A DNA stretch of 64,000 nt from Chloroflexota bacterium (GTDB lineage Bacteria; Chloroflexota; Chloroflexia; Chloroflexales; Herpetosiphonaceae): contig JAIUOC010000009.1 of assembly GCA_020161265.1 (NCBI GenBank), positions 248,001 to 312,000 of the forward strand, written 5' to 3'. Shown piece after piece: positions 27,026 to 36,568 of this stretch. The position numbers and the translations under genes were made by a program. Numbering within the stretch: the stretch's first letter is position 1; each line of letters opens with the position of its first letter. The notes under the pieces are model-generated. The model saw nothing but the letters and a program-made list of their open reading frames with translations. It was not told the DNA's origin and ran no database searches.

Positions 27026-29863
27026 ATGCCAGCAGTTACCCTCGAATCTTTCAGCACGTTTGGAGCGCTGCTGCATTTTCTGCGGCGCAGAGCACGCCTA
27101 ACCCAGCGCGATTTAGCAATCGCCACAGGCTATAGCGAGGCTCATATCTCGCGCTTGGAAAATGATCAGCGTTTGCCCGACCTAACGACCTTGGTAGCAT
27201 TAATGGTTCCAGCGCTCGATCTCAGTGACGATCCCGCAAGCGTTGCCCGCTTGTTGGAGCTAGCAGCGGCGGCTCGTGGCGAATCGTTGGTTGGCACGAG
27301 CGTCACGGTCACCAAAAAAATTGAGCAGCAGCAACAGACTGAACTTGGCCTGCTGGATTTACCCCCGCCCTTGCCCCCATTTTTAATCGAACGCCACGCC
27401 ACCAAGCAAGTCCAACAACGCTTAGCTAACGAACGCTGTTTGTGCGTCAATGGGCTAGCGGGAGTTGGCAAAACCGTGATCGCCAGCCAAATTGCCCAAA
27501 GTTGGGGGGAACGCTGTTTTTGGCTGAGTTTTACGCCCACGATTAGCCTTTCGAGCGAAATCTTAATTCGCCAGTTAGCACTATTTTTGCTGAGCCACGG
27601 CGATGAGCAGGTTGAGCCGTTATTGCACTTCCCGCGTGATGGCGAAGCTGGCCTAAGTTTTGAACGCCAGCTGGGCTTGTTGATCAACGGTTTGCAGCAC
27701 ATTCCGGCTCTGCTGTGTTTTGATAATGCCCAACTGCTGATCGATCAACCGCAACTGCGTTTGATTATTGAACAGCTAGCTCAAAAAACCACTAGCCAAA
27801 TCCTGGTACTCAGCCGCGAACAATTCAATTTGCAAGGCTTTGGTTATTGGTCATTGCATGGATTTGAGCTAGCTGAAGCCCAACGTTTGCTCAAACATTA
27901 CGGGGCACAACTTAGCCCAAGCCACAGCCAACAATTGATCGAACGCAGCCAAGCGAATCCGGCCTTGTTGCGTTTAACGATTGGCTTATTGGGTGATCGC
28001 GGGGCAGATGAAGCCTTGATGCAGCATTTGATCGACGAGCCACATATCGCCAGTTTTGTGCTTGACCAGATGCTTGATCAATTGCCGAGCAGTAGCGAAC
28101 GCTTGCTAGCCCTGTTGGCGGTTGCCGCTCAACCACTTAATTTGCATGCTGAATGGCCGATGGAATGCAGTTTTGCGGTCGATGGCCCGTATCAATGGCA
28201 ACAGGCAATGAGCGATTTGACCCGCCGCCAGTTGATTGATGCTCCCAGTCATGCCGCTGTATTGCCGCTGGCGCAAGAATATATTTATGCCCAACTACGC
28301 AGCCAGCCAAGCCGCCGCAAAGCACTGCACCAGCAACTCGCGAGAGTTTTCGAAGCTCAACGAATTGACCCAATTCGCGCAGCCCAGCATTATCTCGCGG
28401 CGGGCGACGTGCCTGCTGCACTCAACAGCCTGCAACAACAGCTTGATCCCTTGATGAATCAGGGTTTATCCAGCGCGGCGGCGGCAATTTTGCAAAGCAT
28501 TCGCCCAACAATCGAGCAACAACATCCTGAGTTGCTGTTTCCGTGGTTGCAAAGTTATGGTGAATTTTTGATGGCTACCAGCCAAGCCAGCGAAGCCGAA
28601 GCCATGTATCGTGAAGCCTTAGCTTTGGCTTGGCAACCAAATCAACGGGCGCATTTGGTTTGGCGCTTAACTGGGGCCATGTTGCATCGCAATCAAGCTG
28701 CTGCCGCTCAAAGCTTGCTCGAACAAACCATCGCCACGTTGGATTCGCGTGAGGTGCGCTTGCATGGCTTGTTGCAAATGGCGCTGAGCAAAGCAATTTT
28801 AATGCAATCGCAATTTGCGTTGGCTCGCCAAGCCGCCGAACAGGCGATTGCCCTGACCAGCCATCTTGATCCTGAGGCGATTATGACGATTGCTGAAATT
28901 CGGGCGCGAGCTGGCGGAACCTTGGCAATTGTCCAGCAATATACTGGTGAAGTCGATGCCAGCATTCAAACATGGCTCGATGTGATTGCTCAAACCCGCA
29001 TTGCTCGCTTGGAACGGGTGCGACCACGGGCTTTTGTGAATTTGGCTAATCTCTATTATACCAAAGGCGATTTAAACCGCGCCGAAGCCACGATTGACGA
29101 AGCGGTTACAGGCTTGCGCCGGATTGGCGATGTCTATGCCCAAGCGCGGATGCAGCACACCCAAGCAATTATTCAAATGATGCGTGGCCAGCCCCAAGTG
29201 GCGTTGCAAACCCTCGAACAAGCCTGCGCGATCAAACAACAGATCGACGATCAGCAAGGTTGGTACAATTCGCGCAACCAAATTGCCATGACCTTATTGG
29301 CGTTGGGCCAAACCGAGCAAGCCGAAGCCATCGCCCAAAATCTATTGCATATGCTCGGTGAGGGTGGCGAGCCATTTTTCCGTGGCGTAATTTTGGATAC
29401 TTTGGCGATGGGGCAGTTATTGCGTGGCGATCTACGGGCGGCGCGGCAAAGCCTTGATCGGATTGCAGCCATGCCAATTGCCCAGAGCAACAATTTATTA
29501 CGCATGGCTTGGGAGCGGCGTTCGGTCTTGTTGATGTTGCTAACCGAGGGAGCCGAACATGCCCGCACGGTGTTTAGCCATAGTTTGCCGCTCGCAGGCA
29601 ACGGCGAAATTGCCCTCGATCATGCATGCCTTGATGCCTTGATTACTCAGGCTGCTGGTGATGAGCTAGCTGCCCAACGCCAATGGCAACAATTGGCTCA
29701 AAGGGCGGCCAGCAATGGCTACGAATATTATCGGATTGTGGCCGAAGCGCAGTTGCAAGCACCCAGCCATGCTAGTTTGCAACAACGTGTGCTACAAATG
29801 CACCAACCATTCGCGCCAGATTGTTGGTATCAGTCAGCTTTGGCGCACGCGGTGAATGATTAA
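27026..29863 (+). CDS. HTH / NB-ARC ATPase / TPR regulator
   Basis: 945 residues in three parts. An XRE-type helix-turn-helix lies at 12-66 (LTQRDLAIATGYSEAHISRL). An NB-ARC/STAND nucleotide-binding module follows, with P-loop GLAGVGKT at 143-150 and the hhhhD Walker B near 230 (ALLCFDNAQLL). From about 410 to the end are TPR-like helical repeats. STAND proteins of this kind act as ligand-sensing switches that oligomerise on ATP binding; with an XRE domain the output is probably transcription. Target genes are unknown, but the divergent 61-residue gene is a natural candidate. GGAGG precedes the ATG. Confidence 0.9.
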   Translation: MPAVTLESFSTFGALLHFLRRRARLTQRDLAIATGYSEAHISRLENDQRLPDLTTLVALMVPALDLSDDPASVARLLELAAAARGESLVGTSVTVTKKIEQQQQTELGLLDLPPPLPPFLIERHATKQVQQRLANERCLCVNGLAGVGKTVIASQIAQSWGERCFWLSFTPTISLSSEILIRQLALFLLSHGDEQVEPLLHFPRDGEAGLSFERQLGLLINGLQHIPALLCFDNAQLLIDQPQLRLIIEQLAQKTTSQILVLSREQFNLQGFGYWSLHGFELAEAQRLLKHYGAQLSPSHSQQLIERSQANPALLRLTIGLLGDRGADEALMQHLIDEPHIASFVLDQMLDQLPSSSERLLALLAVAAQPLNLHAEWPMECSFAVDGPYQWQQAMSDLTRRQLIDAPSHAAVLPLAQEYIYAQLRSQPSRRKALHQQLARVFEAQRIDPIRAAQHYLAAGDVPAALNSLQQQLDPLMNQGLSSAAAAILQSIRPTIEQQHPELLFPWLQSYGEFLMATSQASEAEAMYREALALAWQPNQRAHLVWRLTGAMLHRNQAAAAQSLLEQTIATLDSREVRLHGLLQMALSKAILMQSQFALARQAAEQAIALTSHLDPEAIMTIAEIRARAGGTLAIVQQYTGEVDASIQTWLDVIAQTRIARLERVRPRAFVNLANLYYTKGDLNRAEATIDEAVTGLRRIGDVYAQARMQHTQAIIQMMRGQPQVALQTLEQACAIKQQIDDQQGWYNSRNQIAMTLLALGQTEQAEAIAQNLLHMLGEGGEPFFRGVILDTLAMGQLLRGDLRAARQSLDRIAAMPIAQSNNLLRMAWERRSVLLMLLTEGAEHARTVFSHSLPLAGNGEIALDHACLDALITQAAGDELAAQRQWQQLAQRAASNGYEYYRIVAEAQLQAPSHASLQQRVLQMHQPFAPDCWYQSALAHAVND

Positions 29864-29870
29864 AGTACAA

Positions 29871-29895
29871 CCCCGCAACAATCAATGTTGCGGGG
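29871..29895. terminator. Bidirectional hairpin between convergent genes
   Basis: Perfect ten-base stem CCCCGCAACA/TGTTGCGGGG with a five-base loop, seven bases after the regulator stop and seven before the end of the convergent gene. Confidence 0.6.
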
Positions 29896-29901
29896 AGTTA
29901 T

Positions 29902-30864
29902 CTACAAAATACCGTAGCGTTCACGCCAGAAATCCAGCACTTCTTGCACAATTTGCGCCATGCCAATTTGTGGCTCCCAGCCAGTAGCTTGGCGCAATTT
30001 GCTATTATCGCCTTGCAAAATTGGCTCATCGACTGGGCGCAAACGGCTTGGGTCGAGCCTAACTTCGATAGGCACACGCCCAAAACGCCGCACCAACTCT
30101 ACAATATCGCCAATGCGGGTAGCCACGCCCGAACAAAGATTGTAAACCTCGCCAGCAGGAGCTTTTTCGAGCAGTAGCCACAAGGCGCGGGCCACATCGC
30201 TGAAATGGCTGAAATCGCGCTGTGGCTCCAAATTACCAACATGGATCACTGGCTCGCTCTGGCCTGCTTCAATTGCCGCCATCTGCTGGCAAAATGTTTG
30301 AATCGAGCAGCGATCGCCTTGGCGTGGCCCAACATGATTAAACGAGCGGGTAACTACGACATGCAAGCCATATGATTGATGATATTGCAAGCCCAACATT
30401 TCGGCAGCAGCCTTGCTCACGCCATATGGGCTACCTGGGCGCAAGGGATGGCTCTCCTTAATCGGCACATCAGCCGGATTAACGATGCCATACTGGGCGC
30501 TGGTGCAGGCGATATGCAAACGGGCTTGGGGCACGGTAACTCGTACCGCCTCTAAAATATTCAAGGTTCCTTCGGTGTTGGCGCGTAAAGTGGTAACTGG
30601 AGCATCCCATGAGGCGCTCGGGTAGCTTTGAGCTGCAAGGTGAAAAATGCGCTCTGGCTGCACACGCCGCAGCAACGTCGCCATTGCAAAAGCATCTTCA
30701 ATATCGCCTTCGTGGAAGGTTACTTTACCTTGCAAATGCTCAATTGGTCGTGGGTCGGATCGCCAACGCTTGAGCGCATGAATTTCGAGATCAGGCAAGG
30801 TTAGCAGGTAATCGGCGAGAAAACTACCAACTGGCCCAGTAATGCCAGTAATCAAAACACGCAT
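29902..30864 (-). CDS. NAD(P)-dependent sugar-nucleotide epimerase/reductase, GDP-sugar type
   Basis: 320-residue extended SDR enzyme: TGITGPVG (residues 7-14) binds NAD(P), and the catalytic YGVSK lies near residues 147-151. The closest family look is GDP-6-deoxy-mannose reductase (Rmd) or GDP-mannose dehydratase, as seen in RSFNHVGPRQ. With manA directly upstream it suggests supply of GDP-6-deoxyhexose for cell-surface glycans. Start codon overlaps the manA stop (TAATG), so translation is probably coupled. Confidence 0.85.
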   Translation of the reverse strand: MRVLITGITGPVGSFLADYLLTLPDLEIHALKRWRSDPRPIEHLQGKVTFHEGDIEDAFAMATLLRRVQPERIFHLAAQSYPSASWDAPVTTLRANTEGTLNILEAVRVTVPQARLHIACTSAQYGIVNPADVPIKESHPLRPGSPYGVSKAAAEMLGLQYHQSYGLHVVVTRSFNHVGPRQGDRCSIQTFCQQMAAIEAGQSEPVIHVGNLEPQRDFSHFSDVARALWLLLEKAPAGEVYNLCSGVATRIGDIVELVRRFGRVPIEVRLDPSRLRPVDEPILQGDNSKLRQATGWEPQIGMAQIVQEVLDFWRERYGIL

Positions 30865-31835
30865 TAGAGTTCCTCAGTAGGTACATAGCAGCGCAGCAGG
30901 GTTACCGAGTTGGCAACTTCGTAGGTATACGCGCCCAAACTTGCTGGCAGAACCAAGGTCGTGCCTAGCGTCAATTCCCAAACGCCATGGAATGAGCGCA
31001 AGGTGGCCGAGCCATCGATCACCGTGATAATTTCAAAGCTGGTGGGCAAGGTTGCCGAATCGACGCGGCCATGCAATTGCCAACGCTCCATGGCGAAATA
31101 ACGACACTTGACCAGCAACGTTCGACGTGAATCAAGCCGCGTTGGCGAGGTTTCAGCCGGAGCCGATGCCGCATAATCCAGCACATCCAAGGCTCGTTCG
31201 ATGTGCATCTCGCGAGGCCGACCATAATCATAAATCCGATAGGTCAGATCGGAGGTTTGCTGAATTTCAAACAGCATCACGCCAGCGTTAATCGCGTGGA
31301 TCGTGCCAGCAGGCACGAAAATTGTCGTTCCAGCGTGGGCGGGTACATAACGCAGCAGTTCGGGCAAGCGATCGTTGCCAATCAATTCGCTACATTCTTC
31401 GCGGCTAGTTTGACGCTTGAAGCCATGAATCAATTGGGCATTGGCTTCAGTTTGCAGCAAATACCATGCTTCGGTTTTGCCATTGAAACCAGTAGCAGCC
31501 TCGACCTTGTGGGCATACGCATCGTCGGGATGCACTTGCACCGACAGATGATCGGCGGCATCAATAAATTTAGCCAACAAGGGAAATTGGCTGCCTGAGC
31601 GCTCAAATGGCACGCTGCCAAGCAATAATGCTCCATAGCGTTCGGCGGCGGCGGCTAAAGTTTGGCCTTGTAATGGGCCAGCGGCGATGATATTTTCGGC
31701 ATAGACCAGCCAAATCTCGCCCAGTGGGCTAGGGGCAGCGGGCAAGTTCAGCCATTGAGCAAGGCGATTGCCGCCCCAAACACGGCTATCGTAGCGAGCT
31801 TCGAGTTGGATGGGTGGTAAGGTTTTCGCTTCCAT
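30864..31835 (-). CDS. manA: Mannose-6-phosphate isomerase, class I
   Basis: 323-residue zinc cupin enzyme interconverting fructose-6-P and mannose-6-P. The metal and active-site segments are visible: QVHPDD near residue 100 and GKTEAWY near 120, and FVPAGTIHAI near 170. It is the compact class without the long N-terminal extension of the fungal form. First gene of a pair with the GDP-sugar reductase, consistent with GDP-mannose metabolism. Confidence 0.9.
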   Translation of the reverse strand: MEAKTLPPIQLEARYDSRVWGGNRLAQWLNLPAAPSPLGEIWLVYAENIIAAGPLQGQTLAAAAERYGALLLGSVPFERSGSQFPLLAKFIDAADHLSVQVHPDDAYAHKVEAATGFNGKTEAWYLLQTEANAQLIHGFKRQTSREECSELIGNDRLPELLRYVPAHAGTTIFVPAGTIHAINAGVMLFEIQQTSDLTYRIYDYGRPREMHIERALDVLDYAASAPAETSPTRLDSRRTLLVKCRYFAMERWQLHGRVDSATLPTSFEIITVIDGSATLRSFHGVWELTLGTTLVLPASLGAYTYEVANSVTLLRCYVPTEEL

Positions 31836-31858
31836 AATTACTATCTTCTAAAGATCGC

Positions 31859-31892
31859 AACGACGCTGAGGTAAGCTCACCCCAGCGTCGTT
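31859..31892 (-). terminator. Stem-loop after the secreted repeat protein gene
   Basis: Perfect ten-base stem AACGACGCTG/CAGCGTCGTT, 23 bases past the stop at 31915 and before manA. T-run is poor. Confidence 0.5.
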
Positions 31893-31914
31893 CCATCGAT
31901 CAATCGTGATAACG

Positions 31915-33003
31915 CTAGCGATGAATAAAACTCGTCCAAGTGCGATATTCGCGGCCTTCAAAGGTCGCAACCACTTCAACCGGAATCGTGCCAATCGGCA
32001 GATCGCGCACATGGAACACAAAACTGGCAGTGCCATCAAGCCCAGTTGTATGGCCCGTGCCTGGAATCCGTTCGTTGCCAATATAGCGGTAGATATTGAC
32101 AAATGCTGGATGCGCCGCCTCGCCATTGACGATCAAGCGCACACAAATCACTTCATCTTCGGGCGGGCTGACCACGGGCAAGGTGGCCCATGCTTGAATG
32201 CCCTCGATTGGCGCTGGCACATTGATATGACAAGGCCGATCGGGAAATGGCACATTAATTGGAATCGGCAGAACCGCAGTTGGAATGGCGGTTGGCTCGA
32301 TTGGCGCTGGAGTTGGCACAATTGGGATCGTCGGGGTTGGGGTTGGGCGTGGCTCTTGTTCGCGTTGGCGATATTCAACCCCAACCAGACCTAGCACGAC
32401 CAAATTGCTTTGATGCAATTCCATGCGGCCCCGCTCGAACCACTGAAACGAAATTGGGTTGCCAGCAGGATCACGGCCAACCAACAGTGGGCTAATCGGC
32501 AGGCCATAAATTTCGAGGCTGGTTGCACCTGGCGTTGTGCCTACAGTTTCCCATTTAGTACGAAACGGCTCACAAACATTAAAGCCAGTGCGCTCGAAAT
32601 AGCGGCAACCAGCGCGGGCAGTTTCGCGTTCATGGGCGATGCGATAGAGTTCTGCCCCCAAACGCCCAAGCTGCACCTCGAACTGACGCGAGTGCTCAGG
32701 ATGATATTCAAAGCGTGCTCGCTCGAAATATTGCACGGTAAAAATGCCATTACTGGTCGTTTCACGAATTTCAGCAGTAATTGGATAGCCGAATTGACTT
32801 AGACCGCCGTTGGTCTCCCAATAGCGCCGAAATGCCCCGTTGATACACAACCCAGTGCTCGAAAAACACAGTGGTTGTTCAACGGCAGGCGGCTGATCAT
32901 CATCTTCGGGGTTTTGGGCGGCAACCGGTTGCCAGCGCCAACTGCCCCAACTCAAACAGATAAGTATCAACCCTAGCCCAAAGGCGAGCCGCCAACGGTG
33001 CAT
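31915..33003 (-). CDS. Secreted or lipid-side protein with FGYPI/FERxRxE repeats
   Basis: 362 residues with an N-terminal signal segment (about 7-28). Two repeats follow: RYWETNGGLSQFGYPI then QYFERARFEYHP (about 60-125), and a more divergent copy ending WFERGRMELH (about 145-210). A Pro/Thr linker (about 220-265) leads to a C-terminal beta-rich domain. The repeat is common in secreted Chloroflexota proteins; its ligand is unknown. GAGGGGG precedes the ATG. It is 16 bases downstream of the cyclic-nucleotide-binding gene. Confidence 0.8.
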   Translation of the reverse strand: MHRWRLAFGLGLILICLSWGSWRWQPVAAQNPEDDDQPPAVEQPLCFSSTGLCINGAFRRYWETNGGLSQFGYPITAEIRETTSNGIFTVQYFERARFEYHPEHSRQFEVQLGRLGAELYRIAHERETARAGCRYFERTGFNVCEPFRTKWETVGTTPGATSLEIYGLPISPLLVGRDPAGNPISFQWFERGRMELHQSNLVVLGLVGVEYRQREQEPRPTPTPTIPIVPTPAPIEPTAIPTAVLPIPINVPFPDRPCHINVPAPIEGIQAWATLPVVSPPEDEVICVRLIVNGEAAHPAFVNIYRYIGNERIPGTGHTTGLDGTASFVFHVRDLPIGTIPVEVVATFEGREYRTWTSFIHR

Positions 33004-33019
33004 ACGTCAATCCCCCTCA

Positions 33020-33523
33020 CTAGGCAATATTGGTTTGAGCACTCAAAGCAGTCAGGCGGGCGCGTAAGGCCAACATCGCTGCCAAATTGCGCATCAAACG
33101 ATAACCAAAAATTGGATCTTGCTCACAACGATTGAGAATTGCAGCCTGCGAAATGCAAATCACCCGCACACCTGCATCGCCTGCTTGGAGTCGTGCCGAA
33201 CGCACACCGCCATCGACCAAGGCCAATTCCCCAGCAATTTCGTCGGCAAATAACGTGGCAAGTTTGCGCTCTGGCCCTTCGGCTCCGATGCTGCTTGGGT
33301 CGAGCCACACTTCCAAATGGCCGCGCACCACCACATACAGATCGTTTTCGCTGGCTTGTTGAGCTGAAAGCACCACCGCTGGCTCAAGTTGCTGAATTGT
33401 GGCGTGATCAGCCAAGAATGCTAAATCGTCGGGTCGCATTTGTTCAAATAATGGAACATCGGCCAAACGTTGGGCGATTTCGGCTGGGGTCGGTTGCTCA
33501 GATGAATCTGGCTGCAATGCCAT
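33020..33523 (-). CDS. Cyclic-nucleotide-binding domain protein
   Basis: 167 residues consisting of one cNMP-binding beta barrel (about 15-150). The phosphate-binding cassette is visible as AGELALVDGGVRSARL, with the Gly-Glu and Arg that would hold the nucleotide. There is no DNA-binding or catalytic domain, so it is a stand-alone sensor domain. GGAGG precedes the ATG. Probably co-transcribed with the secreted repeat protein that follows. Confidence 0.88.
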   Translation of the reverse strand: MALQPDSSEQPTPAEIAQRLADVPLFEQMRPDDLAFLADHATIQQLEPAVVLSAQQASENDLYVVVRGHLEVWLDPSSIGAEGPERKLATLFADEIAGELALVDGGVRSARLQAGDAGVRVICISQAAILNRCEQDPIFGYRLMRNLAAMLALRARLTALSAQTNIA

Positions 33524-33795
33524 AAGGCCTCCAAACTAGGTTCATGCCTGTATTCTAGCGGTTCTTGAAGTGATCGGCAACATTGGCCCAATTTTGGCGT
33601 ACAATGCTGACAGACCAACGGTCATCCCCCCAAATCGTGATCAAACTATGTTAATATCCCCATACTGCCGATTTTGGTGGGACTCTGGAACTATATCATG
33701 CGGCGTGGTAATGGCATAGTCTGTGCTTTATAGCTAATCAGAATATCGCAATAAAAATTGACACATTACAAACAACGTTAAAAGGAGGTCACAGG

Positions 33796-34020
33796 GTGCA
33801 CTGTCCTCATTGTAATGCACCCTGTCGCTACATTGGCGAGCAACGGGGCGCTGAAAAGTATAATCGTGGCCGGAAGATGTTGTTGTGGACGTGTGTTGCT
33901 TGTGGTTCAACGTTAAGCCAATTAGTCGATAAGGACACGCCGATTCCGTCGGTTGGCACGCTTTCATCACAGCAACAAACCAAAACAACCGTCGTCAGTG
34001 GTCGCTCTGCACGAGACTAA
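33796..34020 (+). CDS. Small zinc-ribbon protein
   Basis: 74 residues starting with GTG, with AGGAGG about nine bases upstream. Knuckles CPHC and CVAC (residues 3-6 and 34-37) would bind one zinc. The C-terminal half is Thr/Ser-rich and looks unstructured. Its last 26 bases overlap the end of the convergent ABC ATPase gene. Role unknown. Confidence 0.68.
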   Translation: MHCPHCNAPCRYIGEQRGAEKYNRGRKMLLWTCVACGSTLSQLVDKDTPIPSVGTLSSQQQTKTTVVSGRSARD

Positions 34021-35035
34021 GTTGCTGGGCATCAAATGTTAGGTCGAGGTTTTGGCCTTGATCGAGCTGATAGTTGCTCGGTAGATCGAGTTGCAATTCG
34101 CCATGCGCATAGCGCCATTCAATCCGTTGATGGCTACCACGAAAACTTTGGCCAACCACTTGGCCGCGATAGCTGGCCGTTGCGTTTGGTGCTAGCTGGG
34201 CGGCCTCAGGCCGAATCAGCAAATAGGCTGCTTGGGTTTGCGAGCTTTGAATTTCAAATTGGCCTAAATTGGTTTCGACGCGCTGTAACTCAGGGCTAAG
34301 GCTGGTTTGCTTCACAATTGGTAATAAATTGGTCAAGCTCAAAAATCGCGCTACAAAGGCAGTTTTGGGCTGTTGATAGATCGCTTGGGGCGTATCCAGT
34401 TGCACAATTTGGCCTGCATTCATCACGGCCAAGCGATCAGCTACCACAAACGCCTCGTTTTGATCGTGCGTAACATAGATCGCTGTCACTTCAGCTGCTT
34501 TGATAATCTGGCGCAATTCCTCAGTTAAGCGTTCGCGCAACGTCCGATCCAACGATCCCAATGGTTCATCGAGCATCAATAATTGTGGGCGCGGCGCTAA
34601 CGAACGCGCCAAGGCCACCCGCTGGCGCTCGCCACCCGATAATTCGAGCACTGAGCGTTGTTGATAGCCAATCAATCCAACCAATTCAAGCATTTCGGCG
34701 ACCCGCTGTTGGCGCTGAAGTTTGGCCATGCCTTCCATGCGCAGGCCAAATTCAATGTTCTCGCCAACATTACGATGCGGAAACAGCGCCCAATCTTGGA
34801 ACATCAAGCCAAAATTACGCCGATGAATTGGAATTGGATTAAGCGGTTGGCCATGCAACAACAACTGGCCTTGATCAGCAGATTCAAGGCCAGCAATAAT
34901 GCGCAAGAGGGTCGATTTACCACAACCGCTGGGGCCAAGCAAGGCCAAAATTTCACCACGATTGATCGTTAGTTCAATATCACGTAAAACAGTTGTTTGT
35001 TCAAACTGCTTACGAATGCCTTGCATGTGCAACAT
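33995..35035 (-). CDS. Orphan ABC importer ATPase (PotA/FbpC-like)
   Basis: 346 residues: Walker A GPSGCGKST (about 33-41), signature LSGGERQRVALA, Walker B LLMLDEPLGSLD, switch His YVTHDQNEA, and a C-terminal TOBE domain from about 250. This is the class that drives iron(III), spermidine, thiamine or sulfate import. No permease or binding protein is adjacent. It starts four bases after the DUF11 gene stop, so the two are one transcript, an odd pairing. Confidence 0.9.
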   Translation of the reverse strand: MLHMQGIRKQFEQTTVLRDIELTINRGEILALLGPSGCGKSTLLRIIAGLESADQGQLLLHGQPLNPIPIHRRNFGLMFQDWALFPHRNVGENIEFGLRMEGMAKLQRQQRVAEMLELVGLIGYQQRSVLELSGGERQRVALARSLAPRPQLLMLDEPLGSLDRTLRERLTEELRQIIKAAEVTAIYVTHDQNEAFVVADRLAVMNAGQIVQLDTPQAIYQQPKTAFVARFLSLTNLLPIVKQTSLSPELQRVETNLGQFEIQSSQTQAAYLLIRPEAAQLAPNATASYRGQVVGQSFRGSHQRIEWRYAHGELQLDLPSNYQLDQGQNLDLTFDAQQLSLVQSDH

Positions 35036-35038
35036 AGT

Positions 35039-36271
35039 TTATCCACGACTGCGTTGAGTGAGGCCAATTCCAAGCAGTAGTATAGCAAGAATTGCCGCAC
35101 CAACCCACCAATTGCTTTGTGGTGCTGGGGCCGCACTGGTATCGGGCAAGACGGCGGGAATAACGGTAGGCGTGGTGGTGCTGCCAGTGCCTTGTTCTGG
35201 CGTGAGCGTGGCAATGGCTTCAATCGTAGCAGTGCTGCTGATCGCCACGGTTGGCGTGGTAATCACCACTTCGGTGGCGCTGACGGCAATCGTCGCCGTT
35301 ACTTGATTAATTGCCGTGGCATTGGGCGTTGGCCGTGGCGTGCGAGTTGGGGTTGGTGTGCCAGGCGCACCAATAATCCGAATTGGCACATCATCGGCAG
35401 CCGGTGCGAGATCGTTCCCAAAGCTATCGCCAGCACCAACCACTCGGGCGCTATTGGTGGTTTCTTCAATGCCCTTGAGTGCGGTAAAGACTGTCGTGAT
35501 TGAGATAAATTCGTTGGGGGGCAGGCGCATTGGGCGCGGCGCGGTCAGCACATTGGCCCACGTCAGGCGACCTGGTTCAATCGTATCGGGCATTGGCTCA
35601 GATGCAATAAATTGCAGCGCGGTTGGATCAAAGGTATCTTCCAACGGCAAGCGTACTACATCAACTAAACCAGCATTTTGCACCCGAATTGTAAAAGTGA
35701 TACGTTGCCCAGCTTGGGGCAGCACCCCATCATCAAGCGTTTTTTCGAGTGGTGTTTGGCCGCCAACTGCTTCATTATCGTGCTCAGCCTCACCATCGCC
35801 CACCAAATTGCCCAATGAATCGTAGGCATCGTGGGTTGCGGCGTGGTTGACCACCCGTGGCGAAGGATGTTCAGCGGTGAAGCGTACTAAAATCACCACC
35901 TGCTCACCAGGAGCCAATGGCCCAGTCGTTGCCAGAATATTATCCCAATTGATCACACCAGTGCTGGCGTTATGGGTATCTTCGGCTGGAGTAGCATTGA
36001 TGTAGCCTAAAACCGAACGATCATAGGTATCGACAACTGGCAAGGTGATCACGGTGGTATGCCAGTTGTTGGTGATGGTGATGGCAAACGTCAGGGTTTC
36101 GCCAACCATCACCACATTGCTCGATTTGAGCAATGTTTTTTCAACCCGCAAGCCATTGCTTTGGGCAGCAGCGGGGCGTACCGAACCACCAAAAAATAAA
36201 ACTCCGACTACCAACAGAAAAAGTGCGGTCGTGATGGCCAACAACAAACCAAGCATGCGCGAACGAAGCAT
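35039..36271 (-). CDS. DUF11-repeat surface protein with LPDTS-type C-terminal anchor
   Basis: 410 residues. Signal segment at about 5-35, then two DUF11-like beta domains (about 40-165 and 170-295) with the typical TFAITITNN and TFTIRVQNAG strands. A Thr/Pro linker follows. The C-terminus is VLPDTS, a hydrophobic helix and RSRG, the layout of a sortase-type sorting signal with S in place of G. Upstream of the orphan ABC ATPase. Likely an extracellular stalk protein. Confidence 0.85.
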   Translation of the reverse strand: MLRSRMLGLLLAITTALFLLVVGVLFFGGSVRPAAAQSNGLRVEKTLLKSSNVVMVGETLTFAITITNNWHTTVITLPVVDTYDRSVLGYINATPAEDTHNASTGVINWDNILATTGPLAPGEQVVILVRFTAEHPSPRVVNHAATHDAYDSLGNLVGDGEAEHDNEAVGGQTPLEKTLDDGVLPQAGQRITFTIRVQNAGLVDVVRLPLEDTFDPTALQFIASEPMPDTIEPGRLTWANVLTAPRPMRLPPNEFISITTVFTALKGIEETTNSARVVGAGDSFGNDLAPAADDVPIRIIGAPGTPTPTRTPRPTPNATAINQVTATIAVSATEVVITTPTVAISSTATIEAIATLTPEQGTGSTTTPTVIPAVLPDTSAAPAPQSNWWVGAAILAILLLGIGLTQRSRG

Positions 36272-36452
36272 CAGGTTGCTCCTTTGCGTTAATTAAAAAG
36301 TGGTTAAATACTACCATAGAACGTATCAAGTGTTGTAGCGCTCGGGGGCCGGTTGTTGGGGGCTGGGGATCAGGGTTAGAGGTCAGTCAATATTCGGTGT
36401 ATTCCCAATGATTTATTGTGAATTAACATTATTCCGATAGCCCATAGCCTCA

Positions 36453-36473
36453 TCTTCGCGCTCTTCGCGGTTT
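36453..36473. repeat. Copy of the CACGAAG-type intergenic repeat
   Basis: TCTTCGCGCTCTTCGCGG, complement-oriented relative to 62942-62968. It lies in the 297-base gap upstream of purL together with GATAGCCCATAGCC words. Confidence 0.55.
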
Positions 36474-36568
36474 CCGAACCCTAGCCCCTGACTATGCCTT
36501 TTTGACATTCATCCGTGAGACGGGTAGAATCGCGATAGCCTACGAGTTAACTCGAACAGGAGTCAATT

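Noticed and set aside
36272-36568. Purine riboswitch upstream of purL
   Set aside because: No three-way junction or conserved core was recognisable; the region is filled with dispersed repeats.
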